Notes under the pieces: model-generated
Seen by the model: only the letters and a program-made list of their open reading frames with translations
The model's database searches: none
What the model was told of the DNA's origin: nothing
Made by a program: the position numbers and the translations under genes
Source: JAVBMU01 sp031552185
GTDB lineage: Bacteria > Actinomycetota > Actinomycetes > Actinomycetales > Cellulomonadaceae
Direction of reading: 5' to 3'
NCBI GenBank assembly: GCA_031552185.1
Contig: JAVBMU010000116.1
Span: 1 to 32,545, forward strand
DNA length: 32,545 nt
Part shown: positions 23,901-32,052 of the stretch, in pieces
Layout: each line of letters begins with the position of its first letter
Numbering within the stretch: the stretch's first letter is position 1

Positions 23901-25610
23901 CACCTTTCGGCCGGCCGCGATCGCCTCGCTGCGACGCCCGTGGTAGGGCGACCCCGACAGCGTGAGCAGCAGTTCCGCGACGTACTCGGCGATCTCACCG
24001 GTCACCTCCGCGTCATCGGTCGCCACGAGTTCGTGGCGACACAGCCCGCGCAGCCGCTCGAGCAGGTCGGAATCCGCGGTGCTGCGCACCGAGACGATCA
24101 GGCGAACAACACCCGACTCCTCGCCGGCCGGTGTCACGAGATCGCGGATGATGGTGACGACCTCCCGGACGTGCTCGGCCTCATCGATGCCGTCGATGAC
24201 GCACACCGCCGGACGCCCCAGAGCGGTGGCCGCGGCAGTCGCGGCGTCGGCGACGACCGCGGACCACGCCTTGGCCTGGGCGGCGGCCCGACCGTTCGCC
24301 CGACCGCCCGCCGGCCGGGCGTCGTTGGCTGCGCTGTTCGCTACGGCGGTCAGCCCCTGGGCGAGCAGCCCCACCACCGCCGCCGTCGTCTTGCCCCGGG
24401 CGTCGATGGTGAGGTCGATCGCGCCCTCCCGAGGGACCAGGTCGCGGGGGGTGGCCTTGACCAGTCGGCGATAGTCGTCATGGTTGCGAAAGACCGGATC
24501 GGCGAAGGTGACGATCCGGCCGAGGAGGGCGGACTTGCCCGAGCCCTTGACCCCGGTCACGATCAGCAGCGGGGCCGAAGCGGGCGGGTCCCCGACGTCG
24601 CCGGCGCGCTCCAGGAAATCGATGATCGCTCGGATCAGGCGCGCGCGTCCCGTGAAATACCACCCCTGGTCGCCCCTCGGCCGGCCCGAGGCCTTCTCCA
24701 ACCAGAAGCTGCCCTGTCGCTCCAATTCGTCGCGGGGCAGCGCCACCTGCTGGGAAGGCGCCGACACGTAGGGTCGGAACCTGGGATTCGGCAGGGCCCG
24801 GCAGGCGGAGAACTTGAATCCGTCCGTGTGCGGCGCGTACATCGCCCGCGGCTGGATGAACCTGCCGGATTCCTCCCGGACGATCGAGATCAGCGCCTCC
24901 TCGAACCGGCCCGGTCGTAGATGCTGCACGTCGTTCGGGGCCAGCCAGGGGTCCTCCGCGTCGACCGAGGGCACGTCGGCGTCAACGGACGGGGTTCGAC
25001 CGAGCGCCCTCATCACGAGGCTGACGAAAGACTGATAGCGAGGTTCGTCGTCCCATTCGCCGGCAAAAAGCACGAGGTTGTGATGAGCGACCTTGTCGGC
25101 GTCGGCGTTCCGCAGTCGCCCGAGCAGGTCGCTTTCAAGTGCGGCGGCGTAGCAGGAGTCGACGAGGACGACGACATGGTGGGCCCCGCGGGTCACGGCG
25201 AGTTCGATTTGCGGGACCAGATCGTCCTCGGCGGCTCCGTCCGCGCCGTCGTGGACGAGCAGGCGATGCGCGCCGTTTGCGGATCCGCGTTCGCCGTGGC
25301 CCGACACGTAGATCAGCAGGGCGTCGTCGTCGTCCAGCCGGTCGAGGTCCCGGAGCCGGACGCCGAGCGCTCCCGGCACGGGTTCGGTATCCATGGTTGA
25401 GCGAAAACCGGCGTTCTCAGCCCAGTGGCGGATCGCATCGACCTGGGCGTCGATCGCTTTCGTGTAGACGTCGTCGTCGGAGTCCCGTGGGTCCTTCCTG
25501 GCGGCGATGACCAGAAGGTGTTGCTGCGGGTCGCGGCCCTCGATCCGCGCGCCCCTCGGGTGCCGGGACCCGCGTCCGGCTGATGCTCCTGTCGATGTGG
25601 AACTCGCCAT
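20985..25610 (-). CDS. Caspase-like / NACHT-type STAND NTPase / WD40 multidomain protein
   Basis: 1541 aa. Residues ~28-260 are a caspase-like (C14) protease with His105 in YVSGHGERG and Cys153 in VLVDSCYAAA. Residues ~315-720 are a STAND NTPase: Walker A GVKGSGKS at 353-360, the NACHT-like Walker B VIDGIDEAE at 471-479 and a following SVR sensor arginine, then a helical region. A Pro/Ala/Gly-rich, basic hinge lies at ~715-765. Residues ~890-1520 hold 13 clear WD40 blades plus a degenerate 14th, most reading as variants of TVLATGGxDGxVRLWD, enough for two seven-bladed propellers. This is the architecture of NLR-like signalling proteins in which ligand binding to the repeats drives NTPase oligomerisation and protease activation. 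ATG 25610 has a run of G four bases upstream; an open extension to 25700 is unsupported. The hydrolase gene overlaps its 3' end. Confidence 0.9.
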   Translation of the reverse strand: MASSTSTGASAGRGSRHPRGARIEGRDPQQHLLVIAARKDPRDSDDDVYTKAIDAQVDAIRHWAENAGFRSTMDTEPVPGALGVRLRDLDRLDDDDALLIYVSGHGERGSANGAHRLLVHDGADGAAEDDLVPQIELAVTRGAHHVVVLVDSCYAAALESDLLGRLRNADADKVAHHNLVLFAGEWDDEPRYQSFVSLVMRALGRTPSVDADVPSVDAEDPWLAPNDVQHLRPGRFEEALISIVREESGRFIQPRAMYAPHTDGFKFSACRALPNPRFRPYVSAPSQQVALPRDELERQGSFWLEKASGRPRGDQGWYFTGRARLIRAIIDFLERAGDVGDPPASAPLLIVTGVKGSGKSALLGRIVTFADPVFRNHDDYRRLVKATPRDLVPREGAIDLTIDARGKTTAAVVGLLAQGLTAVANSAANDARPAGGRANGRAAAQAKAWSAVVADAATAAATALGRPAVCVIDGIDEAEHVREVVTIIRDLVTPAGEESGVVRLIVSVRSTADSDLLERLRGLCRHELVATDDAEVTGEIAEYVAELLLTLSGSPYHGRRSEAIAAGRKVAARVDRSFLTARFAAMGLWTAAVPQPLGDRAWRAELSQAIVNQLRRELDRVAQQGPFGPEALLAVLRATAFARGAGLPWGRVWPALTHAILGDGPPDVDADALIARVLGSDLGQFLMTVAEDDERVFRPLHAEVTRVLVEEPHTLLGGSTPARAAAGLPTGTALAAPEPAPDAQPDAGPTGVGGRRRRGGIAPARRAMEAAIARALAGLTEPFPPAYARRHLLAHADHGSVLTDAVIPRGFLRWDTAHELRARFQLPLPTGPETRWLAAWAAMEPDLWRIAPADIGPTHSFHALDFRPTGAEEGIGWRRWNSVRNTLLRHADVEAVAFGTVEGRTVLATGAGDGMVGLWDPVTGRPLCERLDAMAKSAGAVAFGQVEGRTLLATGGDDGKVRLWDPITGRRVGTDLPGHRGAVLAVTFGEVDGQTVLATGGKDGVVRLWDPATGTARGAPLVRQDGSVRTVALGLGPDRRTRFGRRAPGRTFLAAGGKDGVVRLWDPAGGRLLHDPLTRLSADVRSAAFGQVDTRPGGSARHGRRTVLAIGDGAGRVQLWDPATGSPLTDPVPGHKNNVRALAFGHVNGRTVLATGGGGGQVRLRDPLTAQPIGEPLTGHTGAVRALAFGRVDGRDVLATGGREGAVRLWDLAAGGSGPDPGPDRGHPPETVAFAEVDGALVLVTGGRASAVRLWDPATGQPRNDPLTGRTSRATTLAAGQIDGRPVLATGDNGGKVRWWDMSTGLALCEPRNGHKGTVNAIALGQVRGHMMPATGGEDGIVRLWAPEPGGRPDGQPLTGHKGPVRALAFGLVREHVVLATGGNDGTVRLWDPTTRRPLGEPLTGHEDWVNAITFAQVNDRTVLISGSDDHTVRMWDPTTRREPVGPLLGHTDWVNALALGRLDGRTVLATGGGDGTVRIWDPSDGTPLHTLHTFTAIEDLAFAPDGSLALAAAAGIALLRPQLWRGVTPPADLPPPEDPP

Positions 25611-25651
25611 CGGCCCCCCTGACCGTTTGGCACCTGAGCGAAGAGTCCATT

Positions 25652-25676
25652 TCAAACCGGTTTGACAAGAATAATA
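25652..25676 (-). promoter_or_regulatory. Promoter region with 14-bp palindrome upstream of the caspase-STAND operon
   Basis: TCAAACCGGTTTGA (25652-25665) is a perfect palindrome in a short AT-rich patch. On the minus strand TATTAT (25676-25671) is a good -10, which places initiation near 25664, inside the palindrome, with a leader of about 54 bases. No good -35 is seen for it. A repressor at this site would block initiation. The opposite strand has TTGACA at 25662-25667 but no fitting -10. Confidence 0.45.
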
Positions 25677-25757
25677 TGGCTTGCTCCGCCCGGCATGCAC
25701 GTTCGACTCGCCCGGGCCCGCCGCGGAGAATCCGCTTGCGCACCGCGGCTACGATGG

Positions 25758-26062
25758 TCGGCACAGGCGTTGACCCGGCCATCACCGGCGAGCCTCCGGA
25801 AGAACGGGCCGACCGGTCCGCCGGACCCGACCGATCGTCGTCGGGCGAGGCGAGCGACCGCAGCCCCAGTAGAACCGGACGGGTGGGCCCGTCACAGCCC
25901 CGAACGAGCGGTCGGCCCCGCTCGGCCGCCCGCCCGGCTCAGCCGGGCGGCCCGGACGGGCGCCCGGCAAGCGAGGTGGTACCGCGGCACGTCCGAGCCT
26001 TCGGCGACGGCGTCGTCGTCCTCGCACGGCAAGGACCCGGACCACCGATGGAGCCAGACGAA
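25758..26062 (+). ncRNA. T-box riboswitch leader of ileS (Ile-specific)
   Basis: The T-box consensus AGGTGGTACCGCG is at 25974-25986, about 80 bases before ileS. Upstream, the segment from GTTGACCCGGCC (25769-25780) through ATC (25781-25783) to CCGGAAGAACGG (25796-25807) has the sequence of the ultrashort actinobacterial stem I, with ATC as the isoleucine specifier codon. Uncharged tRNA-Ile would pair with the specifier and the T-box bulge. Actinobacterial ileS T-boxes act on translation by freeing the ribosome site, and no T-tract follows, so the same is inferred here. A possible -10, TACGAT, lies at 25750-25755. The exact ends are approximate. Confidence 0.92.
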
Positions 26063-26064
26063 CC

Positions 26065-29000
26065 ATGGCCTACCCGCTGCACCGCGACGCCACCCCGCCG
26101 CCCGCCGCCGACGACGTCCACCAGGGCGCGGCGCCCGTCCACCAGGACGCGCCGCCCGCCTCGATCGAGGACCTCGCCGCGCCCGCCACCACCGCCGGCC
26201 CGCGCCAGGCCATCCCCGCCTCGCCGGACCTGCCGTCGATCGAGCAGGACGTCCTGGCGTACTGGGCGGCGGACGGCACCTTCCAGGCGTCGATCGATGC
26301 CCGCCCGCCGGGGGAGAACGGCTCGAACGAGTTTGTCTTCTACGACGGCCCGCCCTTCGCGAACGGCCTGCCGCATTACGGCCACCTGCTGACGGGCTAC
26401 GCCAAGGACGTGGTGCCGCGCTACATGACGATGCGCGGCAAGCGGGTGGAGCGCCGCTTCGGCTGGGACACGCACGGGCTGCCGGCGGAGCTGGAGGCCG
26501 AGCGGATCCTCGGCATCACGGACAAGTCGCAGATCGAGGCGATGGGCATCGAGCAGTTCAACGCGGCCTGTCGCGAATCGGTGCTGCGCTACACCAAGGA
26601 GTGGCGGGAGTACGTCACCCGACAGGCCCGCTGGGTGGACTTCGACCACGACTACAAGACGCTCGATCTCACGTTCATGGAGTCGGTGCTCTGGGCGTTC
26701 AAGCAGCTCTACGACAAAGGGCTGGCCTACGAGGGCTACCGGGTGCTGCCGTACTGCTGGCGGGACGAGACGCCGCTGAGCAACCACGAACTGCGGATGG
26801 ACGACGACGTCTACGTCTCCCGCCAGGACCCGGCGCTCACCGTCGGCCTCCGCGTGGTCGAGGGTGCCGGCCGGGTCCGGCCCGGCGACCTGCTGCTGAT
26901 CTGGACAACGACGCCATGGACCCTGCCCTCGAACCTGGCCGTCGCGGCCGGGTCGGCGATCGAGTATGTGGTGGTCGAGCCCGGGGCGGACTCGCCGCTG
27001 GCCGGCGAGCGGGTGGTGCTGGGTGCGGCACGCGTCGCCGCCTATGCCCGTGAGCTGGGCGCCGACGCGCGGGTCGTCGCCACGCTGACCGGCGCGGAGC
27101 TGGCACGTGTGGCGTACGCCCCGCCGTTCGACTACTTCGCCGCGCCGACCGCGCCCGGCGCGGCGCCGGGCGCCGCGCCCAACCCGCTCGGTGCCGCCAC
27201 CCACACCGTCCTGCTGGGCGACTTCGTCTCGACGGAGGACGGGACCGGCATCGTGCACATGGCCCCCGGCTTCGGTGAGGACGACATGCTGGCCTGCCAG
27301 GCGGCCGGCATCGCGACCGTGGTGCCGGTGGACGCGCGCGGCCGGTTCACGGCCGAGGTGAGCGACTACGCGGGCGAGCTGGTCTTCGACGCAAACCCGA
27401 AGGTGATCCGGGACCTGAAGGACGGCACGGGGCCGATGGAGCGTCTGGCGGCGGACCGCCGCCCGGTGCTGGTCCGCCACGAGACGTACCAGCACTCTTA
27501 TCCGCACTGCTGGCGCTGCCGGAACCCGCTGATCTACAAGGGTGTCTCCTCCTGGTTCGTGCGGGTGAGCGCGTTCCGGGACCGGATGGTCGAACTCAAC
27601 AAGCAGATCGCCTGGACGCCCGAGCACATCCAGGACGGTCAGTTCGGCAAATGGCTGGCGGGCGCGCGGGACTGGTCGATCTCCCGGAACCGGTACTGGG
27701 GCAGCCCGATCCCGGTCTGGCAGAGCGACGACCCGGCGTACCCGCGCACGGACGTCTACGGCTCCATCGCCGAACTGGAGCGGGACTTCGGGGTGCCGGT
27801 GCCGGACCTGCACCGGCCGTACATCGATCAGCTCACCAGGCCGAACCCCGACGACCCCACCGGCCGATCCACGATGCGCCGGATCCCGGACATCTTCGAC
27901 GTCTGGTTCGACTCCGGCTCGATGCCCTACGCCCAGGTGCATTACCCGTTCGAGAACACCGACTGGTTCGAGCACCACTACCCGGGCGACTTCATCGTGG
28001 AGTACATCGGCCAGACCCGCGGTTGGTTCTACCTGCTGCACGTCCTGGCGACCGCGCTCTTCGACCGGCCGGCGTTCCGGTCCTGCGTCTCGCACGGCAT
28101 CGTCCTCGGCTCGGACGGACGCAAGATGAGCAAGTCGCTGCGCAACTATCCGGACGTGAACGAGGTCTTCGACCGCGACGGCGCCGACGCGATGCGCTGG
28201 TTCCTCATGTCCAGCGCCATCCTGCGCGGCGGCAACCTGATCGTCACGGAGGACGGCATCCGGGACGCGGTGCGGCAGGTGCTGCTGCCGCTGTGGAGCA
28301 CCTACTACTTCTTCACGTTGTATGCGAACGCCGCCCGGGGCGGCGCCGGCTACGCGGCGACGCCGATCGAGGAATCGGACCTCGGTCGGCTCGCGCCGCT
28401 CGACCGGTACCTGCTCGCGCGGACGAACGACCTGGTCGAGCAGGTCACCGGTCAGCTCGACGCGTATGACATCGCCGGCGCCTGCGAGGCGGTCCGCGAG
28501 CACCTGGACGTGTTGACCAACTGGTACGTGCGGACCCAGCGGGACCGGTTCTGGGCGGAGGACGACGCCGCCTTCGACACCTTGTTCACGGCGTTGGAGA
28601 CGCTGTGCCGGGTCATGGCGCCGCTGGCGCCGCTGGTCACGGAGGAGATCTGGCGGGGCCTGACCGGCGGCCGGTCGGTGCATCTGACTGATTGGCCGGT
28701 GGTCCACCCGGCCGCGCGCGACGACGCCCTGGTGGCCGCGATGGACCGGGTCCGGGCCGTCGCCTCGGCCGCGCACATGCTCCGCAAGGCGCACGCCCTG
28801 CGGGTCCGGCAACCGCTGTCCCGGCTCACCGTCGTGGTGGCCGAGCCGGCGGCGCTCGCTCCGTACGTCGAGCTGCTCGCGGGCGAGTTGAACGTCAAGG
28901 CGGTGGACCTGCGCCGGCTGGACGACGCCGCGGCGGACGAGTTCGGCATCTCCCAGCGGCTCGCGGTCAACGCGCGGGCGGCCGGCCCGCGCCTGGGTCG

Positions 29001-29466
29001 GGGCGTACAGGCGGCGATCCGGGCCGCCAAGGTGGGGGCGTGGCGGGAGGCGGCCGGCGGCGTCGTCGTGCTGACGGACGACGGCGAGGTGCCCTTGCTG
29101 CCGGCCGAGTACGAGCTGACGACGGTCGTGCTGGAGCGCGGCGCCGAGCCCGGCGAGGCGCAGGCTGTCGCCGCCTCGGTGCTGCCCGGCGGCGGTTTCG
29201 TGGTGCTGGACCTGGCGCTGACGGACGAGTTGCTGGCCGAGGGCTACGCCCGAGACGTCATCCGGGACGTGCAGGACGAGCGGAAGGCGGCCGGGCTCGA
29301 CGTCGCCGACCGGATCGAGCTGTCGCTCGACATCCCCGGCGAGTGGGCCCGGGCCGTCGCCGACCACGCCGACCTGATCGCGCGCGAGACCCTCGCGTTG
29401 GAGGTTCGGGTGGAGGTTTCCCCGACCCCGGTCCGGGCCGTGCGGCTGGCGAAGGTGGCCGGGTGA
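26065..29466 (+). CDS. ileS: Isoleucyl-tRNA synthetase, type 2
   Basis: Class I synthetase charging tRNA-Ile, with a CP1 editing domain against valine. The product is 1133 aa. The HIGH motif is HYGH at 104-107 in PPFANGLPHYGH and the KMSKS motif is at 687-691 followed by LRNYPD. GWDTHGLPAELEAER and the tryptophan-rich WTTTPWTLPSNLAVA of the editing domain are present. The PPFANGLPHYGH form and length are those of type 2 (eukaryote-like) IleS, as in mycobacteria; such enzymes are typically far less sensitive to mupirocin than type 1. Residues 1-55 are a Pro/Ala-rich extension before the usual SPDLPSIEQDVLAYW start of homology. Its translation is probably controlled by the T-box leader. The stop overlaps folC. 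Confidence 0.97.
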   Translation: MAYPLHRDATPPPAADDVHQGAAPVHQDAPPASIEDLAAPATTAGPRQAIPASPDLPSIEQDVLAYWAADGTFQASIDARPPGENGSNEFVFYDGPPFANGLPHYGHLLTGYAKDVVPRYMTMRGKRVERRFGWDTHGLPAELEAERILGITDKSQIEAMGIEQFNAACRESVLRYTKEWREYVTRQARWVDFDHDYKTLDLTFMESVLWAFKQLYDKGLAYEGYRVLPYCWRDETPLSNHELRMDDDVYVSRQDPALTVGLRVVEGAGRVRPGDLLLIWTTTPWTLPSNLAVAAGSAIEYVVVEPGADSPLAGERVVLGAARVAAYARELGADARVVATLTGAELARVAYAPPFDYFAAPTAPGAAPGAAPNPLGAATHTVLLGDFVSTEDGTGIVHMAPGFGEDDMLACQAAGIATVVPVDARGRFTAEVSDYAGELVFDANPKVIRDLKDGTGPMERLAADRRPVLVRHETYQHSYPHCWRCRNPLIYKGVSSWFVRVSAFRDRMVELNKQIAWTPEHIQDGQFGKWLAGARDWSISRNRYWGSPIPVWQSDDPAYPRTDVYGSIAELERDFGVPVPDLHRPYIDQLTRPNPDDPTGRSTMRRIPDIFDVWFDSGSMPYAQVHYPFENTDWFEHHYPGDFIVEYIGQTRGWFYLLHVLATALFDRPAFRSCVSHGIVLGSDGRKMSKSLRNYPDVNEVFDRDGADAMRWFLMSSAILRGGNLIVTEDGIRDAVRQVLLPLWSTYYFFTLYANAARGGAGYAATPIEESDLGRLAPLDRYLLARTNDLVEQVTGQLDAYDIAGACEAVREHLDVLTNWYVRTQRDRFWAEDDAAFDTLFTALETLCRVMAPLAPLVTEEIWRGLTGGRSVHLTDWPVVHPAARDDALVAAMDRVRAVASAAHMLRKAHALRVRQPLSRLTVVVAEPAALAPYVELLAGELNVKAVDLRRLDDAAADEFGISQRLAVNARAAGPRLGRGVQAAIRAAKVGAWREAAGGVVVLTDDGEVPLLPAEYELTTVVLERGAEPGEAQAVAASVLPGGGFVVLDLALTDELLAEGYARDVIRDVQDERKAAGLDVADRIELSLDIPGEWARAVADHADLIARETLALEVRVEVSPTPVRAVRLAKVAG

Positions 29467-30878
29467 CGCCGCGCGGCGCGGCCGGCTCCGCCGGCGCGCG
29501 GGCGGCCCGGGCGGCGGCCGAGGCCGAGGCTCGGCGCGCGCTCGGCGAGGTGTACGCGCACATCATGTCCCGCGCGCCGGAGCACGACTTCGACCCGACG
29601 CTCGACCGGGTCGCCCGGGTGCTGGAACTGCTGGGCGACCCGCACCGCAGCTACCGGGTGATCCACGTCGCGGGGACCAACGGCAAGACCTCGACGGCGC
29701 GGATGGCGGAGCGGCTGGTGCGCGAGCACGGGCTGCGCACCGGGCTCTACACCAGCCCGCACCTGACCAGCGTGACGGAGCGAATCCGGGTGGACGGCGA
29801 GCCACTGTCCGCCGAGCGGTTCGTCGAGGTCTGGGAAGATGTCGCCCCGTACATCGGCGTGGTGGACCGGGAGTCGGCGCAGGCCGGCGGGCCGGCGCTG
29901 AGCTTCTTCGAGGTGCTGACGGTGCTCGGGTTGGCCGCGTTCGCGGATGCCCCGGTCGACGTCGCCGTGATCGAGGTGGGGATGGGCGGCACCTGGGACG
30001 CGACGAACGTCGTCACGGGTGAGGTCGCCGTCGTGACCCCGATCGGGTTGGACCACCAGCGCTGGCTCGGGGACACGATCGCCGAGATCGCGGGGGAGAA
30101 GGCGGGCATCGTCAAGCCGGGGGCGACCCTCGTGCTGAGCCGCCAGCCGCCGGCGGCCGAGGAGGTGGTCCGGGCCCGGGCCGCCGACGTCGGCGCCCGG
30201 ATCCTCGCCGAGGACGACGAACTCGCCGTGCTGGCCCGCCGGCCCGCCGTCGGCGGGCAACTGCTGGACCTGCGCACCGCCGGCGGCGTCTACACGGACA
30301 TCTACCTCCCGCTGTTCGGGGCGCACCAGGCGCACAACGCGCTGCTCGCGCTGGCCGCCGTCGAGGCCGAACTGACGGCCGGCGCGGCGCTGGGCGCCGG
30401 GCCGGTGGAGGCGGCGTTCGCGGACGCCTCCGCGCCGGGGCGGCTCGAGGTGATCCGGTCGAGCCCCACCGTCCTGGTCGACGCCGCGCACAACCCGGCC
30501 GGGGCGCAGGCCCTGGTGGCCGCGCTGGGCGAGGCGTTCGACTTCACCCGGCTGGTCGGGGTCGTCGCCGTGATGGCGGACAAAGACGTCGAGGGCCTGC
30601 TCGCCGAGTTGGAACCGGCGCTCGCGGAGGTCGTGGTGACCCGGAACAGCTCCGACCGGTCGGCGGACGTGACGGACCTGGCCGAGGTCGCCGGCGAGGT
30701 GTTCGGCCCGGACCGGGTGCACGCCGTCGACCGACTGGATGAGGCCGTTGCCCTCGCGGTGGACCTGGCCGAGCGGGACGACGCCGTCGGCGTCGGCGTC
30801 GGGGCGGGCGTGTTGGTCACCGGCTCGGTGGTAACCGTCGCGGACGCGCGGATTCTGCTCGGCGCGGGCGCGGCGTGA
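29463..30878 (+). CDS. folC: Folylpolyglutamate synthase / dihydrofolate synthase
   Basis: Mur-ligase-family enzyme that adds glutamate to dihydropteroate and polyglutamate tails to folates. The product is 471 aa. The P-loop is GTNGKTS at 71-77, followed by TSPHLTSVTERIRV, the EVGMGGTWDATNV motif, the GLDHQRWLGDTIAEIAGEK region with the carbamylated-Lys and metal-ligand type residues, and VDAAHNPAGAQAL in the C-terminal domain. GTG 29463 shares GTGA with the ileS stop, so the genes are translationally coupled and under T-box-linked expression. The N-terminal ~25 residues are Ala/Arg-rich. The 3' end sits in a short tandem repeat. Confidence 0.95.
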   Translation: MTPRGAAGSAGARAARAAAEAEARRALGEVYAHIMSRAPEHDFDPTLDRVARVLELLGDPHRSYRVIHVAGTNGKTSTARMAERLVREHGLRTGLYTSPHLTSVTERIRVDGEPLSAERFVEVWEDVAPYIGVVDRESAQAGGPALSFFEVLTVLGLAAFADAPVDVAVIEVGMGGTWDATNVVTGEVAVVTPIGLDHQRWLGDTIAEIAGEKAGIVKPGATLVLSRQPPAAEEVVRARAADVGARILAEDDELAVLARRPAVGGQLLDLRTAGGVYTDIYLPLFGAHQAHNALLALAAVEAELTAGAALGAGPVEAAFADASAPGRLEVIRSSPTVLVDAAHNPAGAQALVAALGEAFDFTRLVGVVAVMADKDVEGLLAELEPALAEVVVTRNSSDRSADVTDLAEVAGEVFGPDRVHAVDRLDEAVALAVDLAERDDAVGVGVGAGVLVTGSVVTVADARILLGAGAA

Positions 30879-30895
30879 TCGGCGCGGCGTGATCG
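30868..30895. repeat. 14-bp tandem duplication across the folC stop codon
   Basis: GCGCGGCGTGATCG occurs at 30868-30881 and immediately again at 30882-30895. The first copy holds the folC stop codon TGA. This is likely slippage; the second copy keeps a TGA in the same sequence context but in another frame. Confidence 0.6.
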
Positions 30896-31009
30896 CCGCG
30901 GTGCCGGGTATCTAGCGACTGTGAAGATGCAGGTGTTTGATGTTCCCAACAGCTCGGCCGCACGGTCGCGGCCGGTCGGGGGTGCTGCCGAACCAACGGA
31001 GGGAATACT

Positions 31010-32005
<996 letters not shown>

Positions 32006-32052
32006 CCTTCCGGCCGGCGGACCGCCGGCCCCGCGCCGACGAAGGGTGAGTC

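Noticed and set aside
25662..25684. A plus-strand promoter using TTGACA at 25662-25667
   Set aside because: No -10 is found 16-18 bases downstream, and the ileS leader begins much later, near 25760.
25611..25700. A 30-residue N-terminal extension of the caspase-STAND protein
   Set aside because: It would cross the predicted promoter and palindrome, while ATG 25610 has a G-rich ribosome site and begins the expected domain order.
25583..26392. Plus-strand frames covering the ileS leader
   Set aside because: They run through the T-box RNA and into ileS in the wrong frame; the T-box motifs explain the conservation.
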